A stretch of 64,000 nt of DNA, from positions 434,001 to 498,000 of the forward strand of contig MEFY01000001.1 in NCBI GenBank assembly GCA_001725325.1, given 5' to 3'. The position numbers and the translations under genes were made by a program. This stretch comes from Leifsonia sp. SCN 70-46 (lineage in GTDB: Bacteria > Actinomycetota > Actinomycetes > Actinomycetales > Microbacteriaceae). The notes below the pieces were generated by a model. It had not been told where the DNA came from. It saw nothing but the letters and a program-made list of their open reading frames with translations, and made no database searches. This document shows, piece after piece, positions 1-7,973 of this stretch; position 1 is the stretch's first letter, and each line of letters begins with the position of its first letter.

Positions 1-501
1 GTCCTGCACGAGGCCGATCGTCGCGACATCCGCCATCGCCTGGGCGAGCACGGCGTCCTGCGGCGGCAGCGGGCCCACGCGCTCGGAGAACAGGTTGAGG
101 GAGCCGAGCGTGACGTCCCGCAGGCGCAACGGGATGGCCCGCATCGAGCGGAAGCCCTTCGCGAGGGCGAGGTCGGCGAACTCCGGCCACTCGTCGCGCC
201 TCGCGGCGATGTCGTCGACGGCGATGCTCGACCCGGTCTGGAACGCCTCGAAGCACGGGCCCGTGCGCGTGCCGAGCTGGATGATCTCGACATCCTTCGA
301 GCGCGCATCGCTCGTCGCGGCGACATGCAGCGCGCCGTCCGCGTCGGCGAGCACGATGCCGGCCTCGACCACCGACGTGAGCGACGTGCTGTGCTCGACG
401 AGCAGCTGCATGGTGTGCAGGATGTCCCGTCCGGGCGCGAGGGAGTCGGCGAGTGCCACGAACGCGGCGACAAGCTGACCCTCACGGTCGGCGGAGCTCA
501 T
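1..501 (-). CDS. GAF-domain sensor protein, C-terminal part beyond window
   Basis: The reading frame begins with ATG at 501 and runs open off the left edge, so 167 residues are visible. They form one GAF-like sensor domain, including a TGPCFEAF stretch and the late AIPLRLRDVTLGSLNLF segment typical of GAF domains in actinobacterial GAF-ANTAR proteins. The ANTAR RNA-binding domain, if present, would lie beyond the edge, so the function as an antitermination regulator is inferred only. A -10-like TACCCT lies five bases before the ATG, which suggests leaderless or nearly leaderless translation. Confidence 0.75.
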   Translation of the reverse strand, partial: MSSADREGQLVAAFVALADSLAPGRDILHTMQLLVEHSTSLTSVVEAGIVLADADGALHVAATSDARSKDVEIIQLGTRTGPCFEAFQTGSSIAVDDIAARRDEWPEFADLALAKGFRSMRAIPLRLRDVTLGSLNLFSERVGPLPPQDAVLAQAMADVATIGLVQD

Positions 502-545
502 CCCTCAGGGTAGCCCCGGCGCGACACGCCCGGCGGGGGACGATT

Positions 546-574
546 TTGTACCCCGGCCCGCGCCGGGTTACAGT
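546..574 (+). promoter_or_regulatory. candidate sigma-70-type promoter with no obvious gene
   Basis: TTGTAC (546-551), a 17-base spacer and TACAGT (569-574) form a good vegetative promoter on the + strand. No convincing coding region follows before the convergent methyltransferase gene, so it may drive a small RNA. Confidence 0.45.
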
Positions 575-580
575 CATGTC

Positions 581-712
581 CGAAGCCCCAGCCCCCGGCT
601 CCTCTCGTCGCTCTGACCCCGCCGGATGCCCCGCCCCCGCCTCCGCACGTCAGATGACCGCACGGCGGAACGTGGCTTCACGGATCCGCCTCGAACCGCC
701 GTGCGGTCTTCT
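581..712 (+). ncRNA. candidate C-rich small RNA
   Basis: Between the promoter at 546-574 and the 13-bp inverted repeat at 656-708 lies about 130 bases of C-rich sequence (several runs of four or five C) without a convincing reading frame. Promoter, short C-rich body and terminator-like hairpin match the layout of a small RNA. C-rich loops recall actinobacterial 6C RNA, but I cannot confirm the paired structure of that family. An alternative is plain 3' UTR of the convergent methyltransferase gene. Confidence 0.3.
656..708. terminator. 13-bp inverted repeat, probable terminator
   Basis: Arms 656-668 and 696-708 are perfect reverse complements of 13 bp around a 27-base loop, which itself contains a small CGTG/CACG hairpin. 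It sits just beyond the stop of the methyltransferase gene and would also end the proposed + strand small RNA. Confidence 0.5.
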
Positions 713-726
713 GGCGGAGGGCCCAG

Positions 727-1431
727 CTACTTGGTCGCCGTGCCGTAGCTCACGTAGTGCCACGAGCGCGGCAGGATGCGGTTGAAGACGCGGTCGTCCG
801 CCGCCGCGAGGGCGTTGCGCACGCGCTCCCCCGGGCCGAACATCGACAGGAACCCGGTCGTGTGCAGCTCGTGGCTCGAGTACTGCGCGAGGTGCGGCTC
901 GAGCTCCGCGACGGTCACGTAGCGCCACGAGGTTCCCCGCACCTTGTAGGCGATCGCGCGTGCGAGGCGGTGGAAGACCGTCGCCCTGAGGTTCTCGGCG
1001 AAGATGAGGATGCCGCCGGGCTTGAGCGCACGGCGGATGCCGGCCATCGCCGCATCCTGGTCGGCCTTGGTGCCGACGCCGCCGATCACGGACTTGAAGA
1101 CGATGAGGTCGAACTCCTCCTCGAAGGGGATGCTCGTGGCGTCGACATCCTGGTAGCTGATGCCGCTCACGCCGTACCGGTCGTGCAGCGGACGCGCCTG
1201 GCCCTCGGTGTTCTGCCAGTTGGTGCACAGCACCTCGTGGCCCTGCAGGGCGAGCCACAGCGACGGGCCGCCCGGGCCGGCGCCGATCTCGAGGCAGCGC
1301 AGCGTCTTGCCCTTCGGGACCACGCGCTCCCAGAAGAGCGCGGCGGTCGACCAGGTGCGCACATCCCACGTGACGATGTCGCGCATGAGCGCGGAGTCGC
1401 GGGTGAGCGGGCGGAGATCGTCGGCGCTCAT
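727..1431 (-). CDS. class I SAM-dependent methyltransferase
   Basis: This 234-residue protein has the class I methyltransferase motif I (CLEIGAGPGGPS, about residues 45-57), an acidic end of strand 2 region, and a post-motif segment ALKPGGILIFAENL, all consistent with a Rossmann-fold methyltransferase acting in the cytoplasm. The substrate cannot be read from the sequence. The start at ATG 1431 is supported by TAGCCT exactly six bases upstream, which fits a leaderless message. It is transcribed away from the divergent membrane protein gene at 1519. Confidence 0.8.
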   Translation of the reverse strand: MSADDLRPLTRDSALMRDIVTWDVRTWSTAALFWERVVPKGKTLRCLEIGAGPGGPSLWLALQGHEVLCTNWQNTEGQARPLHDRYGVSGISYQDVDATSIPFEEEFDLIVFKSVIGGVGTKADQDAAMAGIRRALKPGGILIFAENLRATVFHRLARAIAYKVRGTSWRYVTVAELEPHLAQYSSHELHTTGFLSMFGPGERVRNALAAADDRVFNRILPRSWHYVSYGTATK

Positions 1432-1437
1432 TCCAGC

Positions 1438-1443
1438 AGGCTA
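1438..1443 (-). promoter_or_regulatory. -10 element, leaderless methyltransferase gene
   Basis: TAGCCT on the minus strand, six bases before ATG 1431. Confidence 0.55.
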
Positions 1444-1518
1444 TCGGAAACGCGATGCCCTGAGGCCTTCTCGCTCCAGTAGGCTCGGGGCCGAACTTGC
1501 ACCTGAGGAGGGCAGCCC

Positions 1519-2418
1519 ATGGCGGAAGAGACCGCAAAGAGCGGCAAGAAGGTCGTCAAAGTCGAGAAGGCGGAGCCGAGCCAGAAGGCGAAGGATCTCG
1601 CGAACGAGGCGGTCAAGAACAACACCGACGGCGTGTGGAAGCCCACGCCCGAGGCGAAGAGCAAGGCGACCACGTTCCGCATCGTCGCCGTGATCTTCTG
1701 GGTGGTGGCGATCGCCGCCGAGGCCGTGACGATCTTCTGGCTGCTCAAGCAGACCAGCCAGAGCTGGTTCATCTGGGCGCTCATCGGGGCCATCGTGCTC
1801 ATCGGTGTGCTCGCGACCGTCGGTTCGCAGTTCTGGAAGAAGGCCAACCAGCTCGACCCGGCCAAGAAGTCGGAGCCCGCGCGGTTCTTCATCCAGAACC
1901 AGCTGGGCGTCATCATCGCGATCATCGCGTTCCTGCCGCTCATCATCCTGATCTTCCTCAACAAGGACATGGACGGTAAGCAGAAGGGCATCGCCGGCGG
2001 CCTCGCCATCGTCGTGCTCATCGCGGCCGGTCTGCTGAGCGCGGAGTTCAACCCGAACTCGGTCGAGGACGAGACGGCGCAGCAGGTCGCGAACGAGGGC
2101 CAGATCGGCGACTACGCCGCGATCGTCACCGAGCTCACCGGAGAGGACCACGTCACGTGGACCAAGTCGGGCGAGGTCTACCACCTGTGCGAGGACGCGT
2201 CCGCGGTCAACCTCACCTCCGCCGACAACCAGATCTACTCGGGCGACGTCGCCACGGCGCACACGGCCGGCAAGCACGGTCTCACGCTCGAGATCACCAA
2301 GGAGCTCGGCGAGTGCGGCTTCGCGGTCCCCGACAACGTGGACGACATCATCGCGCAGGTGCGCGAGCTGCGCGCCACGGAGGCGGCGCCCGAGCCGGCT
2401 CCCGAGTCGACCAACTAG
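1519..2418 (+). CDS. membrane protein of unknown function
   Basis: The 299-residue product has a Lys/Glu-rich cytoplasmic N terminus (about 50 residues), four hydrophobic segments between about residues 53 and 175, and a soluble C-terminal domain with two cysteines (VYHLCED and GECGF) that could form a disulfide outside the cell. I do not recognise a named family. The start is supported by a GAGGAGGG ribosome-binding site before ATG 1519. A strong terminator follows at 2427-2457, so the gene appears monocistronic. Confidence 0.75.
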   Translation: MAEETAKSGKKVVKVEKAEPSQKAKDLANEAVKNNTDGVWKPTPEAKSKATTFRIVAVIFWVVAIAAEAVTIFWLLKQTSQSWFIWALIGAIVLIGVLATVGSQFWKKANQLDPAKKSEPARFFIQNQLGVIIAIIAFLPLIILIFLNKDMDGKQKGIAGGLAIVVLIAAGLLSAEFNPNSVEDETAQQVANEGQIGDYAAIVTELTGEDHVTWTKSGEVYHLCEDASAVNLTSADNQIYSGDVATAHTAGKHGLTLEITKELGECGFAVPDNVDDIIAQVRELRATEAAPEPAPESTN

Positions 2419-2426
2419 CGATCCCC

Positions 2427-2457
2427 GAAAGGCCCCGCCCCTGTGGCGGGGCCTTTC
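2427..2457. terminator. intrinsic terminator
   Basis: A 13-bp perfect stem (arms 2427-2439 and 2445-2457) closes a five-base loop. The arms begin and end with A/T runs, so it can work in both directions. It ends the gene at 1519-2418. Confidence 0.85.
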
Positions 2458-2476
2458 TGCGTCTAGGGTCGGAAGG

Positions 2477-2917
2477 ATGACCCCCGTCTCCCTCCCCGCG
2501 ACCGTCGCGCGCTACCTCCTCGCCCTCGTGCTCGCCTTCACCGGCGTCGGGCATCTGACGTTCGCGCGCGCGGGCTTCCGGGGCCAGGTGCCGGCATGGG
2601 TTCCGCTCGACACCGACTTCGTGGTGCTCGCGTCGGGTGTGGTCGAGCTCGCGTTCGCCGTCGCCCTCGTCGCGCTTCCCCGCTGGCGCGTGGCCGTCGG
2701 GTGGCTGCTCGCGGCTTTCTTCGTCGCGATCTTCCCGGGGAACATCTCGCAGTTCCTCACGCACACGGACTCGCTCGGGCTCGACACGGATCTCGCTCGC
2801 GGTCTGCGGCTGCCCTTCCAGCCCGTGCTCGTGGTCGTCGCGCTGTGGTCCACGGGCGCGTGGAAGTGGTGGCGCTCGTGGCGGCGCGAGCGGCGCGCTC
2901 ACGCGGCCCGCTCCTGA
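2477..2917 (+). CDS. DoxX-like small membrane protein
   Basis: The 146-residue protein has four hydrophobic segments and a DoxX-like N terminus (a helix followed by GVGHLTFARAGF), with a basic C-terminal tail rich in Arg. Members of this broad family are small quinone- or redox-associated membrane proteins, but no specific role can be assigned. TAGGGT lies seven bases before ATG 2477 and GGAAGG also precedes it, so translation could be leaderless or use a short leader. Its end overlaps the convergent HNH gene by 19 bases. Confidence 0.65.
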   Translation: MTPVSLPATVARYLLALVLAFTGVGHLTFARAGFRGQVPAWVPLDTDFVVLASGVVELAFAVALVALPRWRVAVGWLLAAFFVAIFPGNISQFLTHTDSLGLDTDLARGLRLPFQPVLVVVALWSTGAWKWWRSWRRERRAHAARS

Positions 2918-4221
2918 CGCCGTACGGGGTTCTTGCTCTCGAGGAGCATTCTCGGGCCGATGTCCGGTGGTGGGATGAGCCAGTACCGGGCGCCGTCGCG
3001 CTCGATCTGCCACCCGTTGTTGTGGAACAGCAGGTGGTGGTGCCGGCACAGCAGGATCCCGTCGGCGATGTCGGTGCGGCCGCCGATGGCCCACGGGGTG
3101 ATGTGGTGGGCCTCCGTCCAGGACGGCGGCCGGTCGCATCCCGGTGCCCGGCACCCGCCGTCGCGGGCCGCGAGCGCCCGCCGCTGCCGTCGGGTGAACA
3201 ACCGCTGCTCCCGCCCCACATCCAGAGCCTGTCCGTGCTCGTCGAACGCCACCTCGGTCACCCCGCCCGAGCACGCGAGCCGCTGCACGGTCTGGATCGA
3301 GACGGCGTCCGCCTGACCCTCCAGGAACCCGTGCCCGGCACCCGTGCCGACGTGCACGGTGATCGTCGCACCGCCCGAGCCCAGCAGCTGGCTCGAGTCG
3401 GCGGCCGCACCGTGGCGCAGCAGCTCCAGGAACACGTCCGAGGCCAGCTGCTCGGTCGTGCGGTCGTCCGCCAGCAGCGCCTCGGTCACGGCCCGGTCCT
3501 CCTCGCCCACGAACCGCGGGCCGCCGCGGCGCGGGGAGGTCGCCCGGTCGAACAGGCTCCCGAACACGGCGCTGGTCTCCGGGTCCATCACCCACACCGC
3601 ACGTGACATCCCATCCGGCAGACGCGTGAACCGCAACGACCGCCGCCCACGACGCGCCGCCTCCCGGTCCGCGATACCGGCCTCATCCAATTCGTCCCGC
3701 ACCTGCCGGGCACGCCGCAACAACCTGTCCGGATCGAGCACGGCACCCTCACCGCACAACAGAGCCGCCGCCTCGCACAGAACCGCCTCCGAGACACCCT
3801 CCGACGGGGACCCGAGCCCCGTGCGGATCGCATCCGCCGACGCCACCGACAACACCCCCGACAGCACGCCCTCCGACACCCCGCCCAGCCACGGCTCCTC
3901 GGCCGTGACCACGAGCCGCCCCACCCGCACCGCGGTGGCCGCCTCCCGCGCCGACGACCGGATCGTCACCCGCACAAGCTCCTCAGGCGTGCGCGCCCCC
4001 AGCCGCTGCGCCAGACCGGCACTGCCCAACTCCCGGGCCGACCGCCGGCCTATCTCCCCCGCGATCACCGCCAGGTGCGCCTCGACCGCCTGCCTCACAC
4101 GCGCAGCCTCCTCCGAGGCGGCCAACAGGTCCGCATCGGCCAGCCCAGAGTAGACGTCCGCCGACAGCGGAACACCCTCGAGCACGGCGAGCGCCGCCGC
4201 GAAGCCGGGGTGCGAAGTCAT
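2899..4221 (-). CDS. DUF222 (13E12-type) HNH endonuclease-like protein
   Basis: The 440-residue protein combines an Ala/Arg-rich DUF222 N-terminal region (about 1-300) with a C-terminal HNH nuclease domain (about 345-410) whose metal and catalytic residues are visible: CRAPGCD, EAHHITPW and CRHHHLLFHNNGW. Such genes are widespread and often multicopy in actinobacteria, where they are called the 13E12 repeat family. A perfect SOS box (4240-4255) and a -10 TAAAAT six bases before ATG 4221 indicate a DNA-damage-induced, leaderless message. The exact nuclease target is unknown. Confidence 0.85.
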   Translation of the reverse strand: MTSHPGFAAALAVLEGVPLSADVYSGLADADLLAASEEAARVRQAVEAHLAVIAGEIGRRSARELGSAGLAQRLGARTPEELVRVTIRSSAREAATAVRVGRLVVTAEEPWLGGVSEGVLSGVLSVASADAIRTGLGSPSEGVSEAVLCEAAALLCGEGAVLDPDRLLRRARQVRDELDEAGIADREAARRGRRSLRFTRLPDGMSRAVWVMDPETSAVFGSLFDRATSPRRGGPRFVGEEDRAVTEALLADDRTTEQLASDVFLELLRHGAAADSSQLLGSGGATITVHVGTGAGHGFLEGQADAVSIQTVQRLACSGGVTEVAFDEHGQALDVGREQRLFTRRQRRALAARDGGCRAPGCDRPPSWTEAHHITPWAIGGRTDIADGILLCRHHHLLFHNNGWQIERDGARYWLIPPPDIGPRMLLESKNPVRRQERAA

Positions 4222-4227
4222 ACATAT

Positions 4228-4255
4228 ATTTTAGAACACTCGAACACATGTTCGA
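4228..4255 (-). promoter_or_regulatory. LexA-controlled leaderless promoter with SOS box
   Basis: TCGAAC-ACAT-GTTCGA at 4240-4255 is a perfect match to the Gram-positive/actinobacterial LexA box (TCGAAC, four bases, GTTCGA). The -10 TAAAAT (minus strand, 4233-4228) lies six bases before ATG 4221, so bound LexA would cover the -35 region of the DUF222-HNH gene. Confidence 0.85.
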
Positions 4256-4368
4256 CGTCCCGAGTGAGATGTGGGGATAACTAGGAGGGATCGCGCTCCG
4301 CGAGGGACCGGAACGTCCGAACACCCGCGCTGGGAGCGTCAACGCACCGACGGGGGCGCCAGTACTCC

Positions 4369-5439
4369 CTAGACGTTGAACCTGAACTCGACCACGTCGC
4401 CATCCTGCATGACGTAGTCCTTGCCCTCGATGCGGGCCTTGCCGCGCGAGCGCGCCTCGGCGATGGAACCCGAGGAGACGAGGTCGTCGAAGCTGATGAC
4501 CTCGGCCTTGATGAAGCCCTTCTCGAAGTCGGTGTGGATGACCCCGGCGGCCTGCGGCGCCTTGTCGCCCTTGTGGATGGTCCACGCGCGCGACTCCTTG
4601 GGGCCGGCCGTGAGGTAGGTCTGCAGGCCGAGCGTGTCGAAGCCGATGCGCGCGAGCTGGTCGAGGCCGCTCTCCTCCTGGCCCGTGGAGGCGAGGAGCT
4701 CCGCGGCGTCCGCGGGGTCGAGGTCGATGAGCTCCGACTCGAGCTTCGCGTCGAGGAAGATGGCCTTGGCGGGGGCGACGAGGGCCGCGAGGGATGCGAG
4801 CGCCGAGGCATCCCCGAGCACCGCCTCGTCGACGTTGAAGACGTAGATGAAGGGCTTGGCGGTGAGCAGGCCGAGCTCCTTGATGAGGGGGAACTCGCCC
4901 GCGGACGAGAGCGGCCGGCCCGAGTCGAGCACGGCGCGCGCCTTCTGCGCCTCCTCGAGCACGGCGGGCTCGATGCGCTTGGTCTTGAGCTCCTTCTCGT
5001 ACCGCTCGATCGCCTTGCCGAGCGTCTGCAGGTCGGCAAGGATGAGCTCGGTGTTGATGGTCTCCATGTCGGAGGCCGCGTCGACCTTGCCGTCGACGTG
5101 CACGACGTCGGGGTCGGCGAAGCCGCGGATGACCTGCGCGATCGCGTCGGCCTCGCGGATGTTCGCGAGGAACTTGTTGCCGAGCCCCTCCCCCTCGGAC
5201 GCGCCCTTGACGATTCCCGCGATGTCGACGAACGAGACCGGCGCCGGCAGGATGCGCTCGCTGCCGAAGATGCCCGCGAGCACCTCGAGGCGCTTGTCGG
5301 GCAGGTTGACCACTCCGACGTTGGGCTCGATCGTCGCGAAGGGGTAGTTCGCGGCGAGCACCTGGTTCTTGGTCAGGGCGTTGAAGAGCGTCGACTTGCC
5401 GACATTGGGGAGACCGACGATCGCGATAGTGAGAGCCAC
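4369..5439 (-). CDS. ychF: redox-regulated ATPase YchF (Obg-like)
   Basis: This is a full-length 356-residue YchF/OLA1 protein. The P-loop GLPNVGKST (about residues 8-16) is followed by the family's altered G4 motif (FNVDE in place of NKxD), which explains ATP rather than GTP preference, and a C-terminal TGS-like domain ending in DVVEFRFNV. YchF binds ribosomes and is implicated in translation and stress responses. The start is GTG 5439, eight bases after TAGGCT. It is divergent from the flavoprotein gene at 5478. Confidence 0.95.
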   Translation of the reverse strand: MALTIAIVGLPNVGKSTLFNALTKNQVLAANYPFATIEPNVGVVNLPDKRLEVLAGIFGSERILPAPVSFVDIAGIVKGASEGEGLGNKFLANIREADAIAQVIRGFADPDVVHVDGKVDAASDMETINTELILADLQTLGKAIERYEKELKTKRIEPAVLEEAQKARAVLDSGRPLSSAGEFPLIKELGLLTAKPFIYVFNVDEAVLGDASALASLAALVAPAKAIFLDAKLESELIDLDPADAAELLASTGQEESGLDQLARIGFDTLGLQTYLTAGPKESRAWTIHKGDKAPQAAGVIHTDFEKGFIKAEVISFDDLVSSGSIAEARSRGKARIEGKDYVMQDGDVVEFRFNV

Positions 5440-5465
5440 GGGAGTACAGCCTATCCGCGTGCCTC

Positions 5466-5471
5466 TAGAGT
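5466..5471 (+). promoter_or_regulatory. -10 element, leaderless flavoprotein gene
   Basis: TAGAGT six bases before ATG 5478. Confidence 0.55.
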
Positions 5472-5477
5472 CTTCGC

Positions 5478-6587
5478 ATGGACGCCGTCGTCATTGGAGC
5501 AGGGCCCGCGGGCCTCGCCGCCGCCGCAGAGCTGCAGCGGGTCGGGTACAAGGTCATCGTCATCGACAAGGCGGACAGCGTCGGGTCGAGCTGGGCGAAG
5601 CACTACGACCGCCTGCACCTGCACACGTCGCGCCGCCTGAGCGAGCTTCCCGGGCGCAGGATGCCCCGCAGTTACGGCCAGTGGGTGGCGCGTGACGACT
5701 TCCGCGCCTACCTCGCGGACTACGCCGCGGCGGAGGGCCTCGACGTGCGCCTCGGCGTCACCGCCACGGGGCTCGCGAAGGGCTGGACGGTCGAGACGAC
5801 CGAGGGCCCGCTCGCCGCCGACGTCGTGGTCGTCGCCACGGGCTACAACCACACGGCGAAGGTGCCGGGATGGCCCGGGCTCGACCGGTACCGCGGCCGC
5901 GTCGTCCACTCCTCCGAGTACCGCAACCCCGCCGAGCTCGGCGCGCGCGCGGTTCTCGTGGTGGGGCCGGGCAACAGCGGCTCGGAGATCGCGGCAGACC
6001 TCGCCGCCGCGGGCGTGGCCGTGCAGCTCGCGGTGCGGACGCCGCCCAACATCGTGCGGCGCCAGGTGCTGGGCATCCCGACGCAGAGCCTCACGCTCTC
6101 GACGGCGCCCCTGCCGACGAAGGCAGCGGACAAGGTCGCGCGCGTCATGCAGATCCTCACCGTGGGCGACCTGAGCCGGTACGGCCTCTCGAGGGCGCCG
6201 CGCGGGGTTTTCTCGCAGCAGGAGCTCGACGATGTCACGCCCACCATCGACGTGGGGCTCATCGACGCGCTCAAGGCCGGGACCGTCACGGTCGTGGCCG
6301 CCGTCGAGTCGTTCGACGAGGATGCGGTCCGCCTCGCGGACGGCAGCACCGCCAGCCCCGACGTCGTGCTCGTCGCGACGGGGTTCCGGCGCGGGCTCGA
6401 GCCGCTCGTGGGCGAGCTCGGCGTGGTCGCGCCGGGCGGGCGTCCCCTCATCAACGCCGACGAGCAGCTGCCGGGGCTCGAGGGCCTGTTCTTCCTCGGG
6501 TACTCGAACCCGATCACGGGCAACATCCGCCAGGTCGCGATCGACGCCAAGAGGATCGCCCGGAAGGCGGCGCGCCCGAACGGCTAA
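5478..6587 (+). CDS. FAD/NAD(P)-dependent oxidoreductase, flavin monooxygenase-like
   Basis: The 369-residue protein starts with an FAD-binding Rossmann motif (VIGAGPAGLAAA) and has a second dinucleotide motif for NAD(P)H (VVGPGNSGSEIA, about residues 161-172). An SSWAKHYDRLHLHT segment resembles the group of flavin-containing monooxygenases that includes the YUCCA and CzcO-like proteins. The substrate is not evident. The gene is leaderless by the position of its -10 element and is followed 28 bases later by the exonuclease gene, which may have its own start signals. Confidence 0.8.
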   Translation: MDAVVIGAGPAGLAAAAELQRVGYKVIVIDKADSVGSSWAKHYDRLHLHTSRRLSELPGRRMPRSYGQWVARDDFRAYLADYAAAEGLDVRLGVTATGLAKGWTVETTEGPLAADVVVVATGYNHTAKVPGWPGLDRYRGRVVHSSEYRNPAELGARAVLVVGPGNSGSEIAADLAAAGVAVQLAVRTPPNIVRRQVLGIPTQSLTLSTAPLPTKAADKVARVMQILTVGDLSRYGLSRAPRGVFSQQELDDVTPTIDVGLIDALKAGTVTVVAAVESFDEDAVRLADGSTASPDVVLVATGFRRGLEPLVGELGVVAPGGRPLINADEQLPGLEGLFFLGYSNPITGNIRQVAIDAKRIARKAARPNG

Positions 6588-6615
6588 CGTCGGACGCCCA
6601 TGTGAATCTAGGGAC

Positions 6616-7212
6616 GTGCCCCTGGACTTCACCGCGATCGACTTCGAGACCGCCAACAACTCGGCGGCGAGCGCGTGCTCCGTCGGCATGGTGAAGGTGC
6701 GCGACGGCCGGGTCGTCGACACGGCCTACTGGCTCATCAGGCCGCCGCTCGGGCACGACGACTTCCTCGAGTGGAACGTGCGCATCCACGGCATCATGGC
6801 CGTCGACGTCGCCGACGCGCTGCTGTGGAGCGAGCAGCTGCCCGACCTCACGGCGTTCGCCGAGAACGACCACCTCGTGGCCCACAACGCGGGCTTCGAC
6901 ATGGGCGTCATCGCGGCGGCGTGCGCCGCGTCGTACGTGCCCACCCCCACCTACGACTACCTGTGCAGCCTGCAGGTCGCGCGCAAGACGTACAACCTCG
7001 ACTCGTACAAGCTGCCGGTCGCGGCGATGGCCGCGGGCTTCGAGGACTTCGAGCACCACAACGCCGCGGCGGATGCCGCGGCCTGCGCGGCCATCATCGT
7101 GCATGCCGCGCGGCGCCACGACGCCGGCAGCATCACCGAGCTCGCGGAGCTGACCGGGGCCCGCGTGAAGACGCTGGGCGCGCGCGCGGAAGACGTTATA
7201 CGAACGTTCTGA
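6616..7212 (+). CDS. DnaQ-like 3'-5' exonuclease
   Basis: The 198-residue protein has the DEDDh exonuclease motifs: AIDFETAN (ExoI, acidic pair), HNAGFDMGV (ExoII) and EHHNAAADA (ExoIII with His and Asp). It resembles the epsilon/RNase T domain proteins found as separate genes in actinobacteria, with roles in repair or RNA processing. I place the start at GTG 6616, because the motif I strand begins immediately after it and upstream sequence belongs to the preceding gene. No upstream -10 in the usual position is visible. Confidence 0.8.
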   Translation: MPLDFTAIDFETANNSAASACSVGMVKVRDGRVVDTAYWLIRPPLGHDDFLEWNVRIHGIMAVDVADALLWSEQLPDLTAFAENDHLVAHNAGFDMGVIAAACAASYVPTPTYDYLCSLQVARKTYNLDSYKLPVAAMAAGFEDFEHHNAAADAAACAAIIVHAARRHDAGSITELAELTGARVKTLGARAEDVIRTF

Positions 7213-7232
7213 GCCGGGCCTCCGCCGCTTGG

Positions 7233-7238
7233 TACGTT
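7233..7238 (+). promoter_or_regulatory. -10 element, leaderless lipoprotein gene
   Basis: TACGTT six bases before GTG 7245. It fixes the start of the lipoprotein. Confidence 0.6.
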
Positions 7239-7244
7239 AGGCGA

Positions 7245-7973
7245 GTGAAGCTCAAACTCACGCCGGTCGCCCTCGCCCTCCTGCTCCTGGCAGGATGCGC
7301 GGGCACGCCCGCAGCCGCCCCGACCGAGACGCCCGCCCCGACGCCGTCGACCACGCGCACACCCACGCCGACTCCCGAGCCCGTCGGGCTGGCGGCCATC
7401 AGGATGGACGCGGCGGGACTCACCCTGCTCGACGGGTCCGGCGACCAGGTGGACTTCATCGGCTTCCTGGATGACCCTGACCAGGCGATCGCGCGTCTCA
7501 CCGAGGCGCTGCAGGCCGAACCCGTCATCGAGGCCACGTACAAGCAGTCCAGCAGCGGGACTCCCACTACCGTCTACCGCTGGGGCGGCTTCCTGTTGCA
7601 GGTCGCGAGAGACCCCGCCCTGCCCGACGAGCGTCGGATGGGCGCCAACTTCGTCGAACCGACGCTCGGCACGATTCGTCTGGTCGGCCCCGGGGACGTG
7701 AGCGTGGGCGACCCGATCAGCACGCTTCCCGAGCCCGTCGTAGTGGGCTCCTATGAGGGTTCGCCGAACGGCCCTCGCCACCTGTTCGGCGACCCGCTCC
7801 CGGTGACCAGGTATTCCGAGCCGTATGACGAGTACGTCCAAGGGTTCGACACAGCCTCGACCCCCTGGGACGCCCCGGCCGAGGACCACCTCGTCGAACT
7901 CCTGGCTCCCGTCACCTACTACGGCGGGCCGGGTTTCCGCCGGCTCGGGCAGTGGGAGGGGTGGGGCGCCTAG
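7245..7973 (+). CDS. secreted lipoprotein of unknown function
   Basis: Starting at GTG 7245 the 242-residue product has a short basic N terminus, a hydrophobic stretch and a lipobox (LLAGC), so it should be lipid-anchored on the outer face of the membrane. A Thr/Pro-rich linker of about 30 residues follows, then a soluble domain I do not recognise. The reading frame is open far upstream, but the lipobox and the -10 TACGTT six bases before the GTG decide the start. Its stop shares the bases CTAG with the convergent mmsA gene. Confidence 0.7.
   Translation: MKLKLTPVALALLLLAGCAGTPAAAPTETPAPTPSTTRTPTPTPEPVGLAAIRMDAAGLTLLDGSGDQVDFIGFLDDPDQAIARLTEALQAEPVIEATYKQSSSGTPTTVYRWGGFLLQVARDPALPDERRMGANFVEPTLGTIRLVGPGDVSVGDPISTLPEPVVVGSYEGSPNGPRHLFGDPLPVTRYSEPYDEYVQGFDTASTPWDAPAEDHLVELLAPVTYYGGPGFRRLGQWEGWGA

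Noticed and set aside
2899-4221. DUF222-HNH gene as part of a transposon or group II intron
   Set aside because: No terminal repeats, target duplication or intron structure are visible; the gene has its own SOS-controlled promoter.
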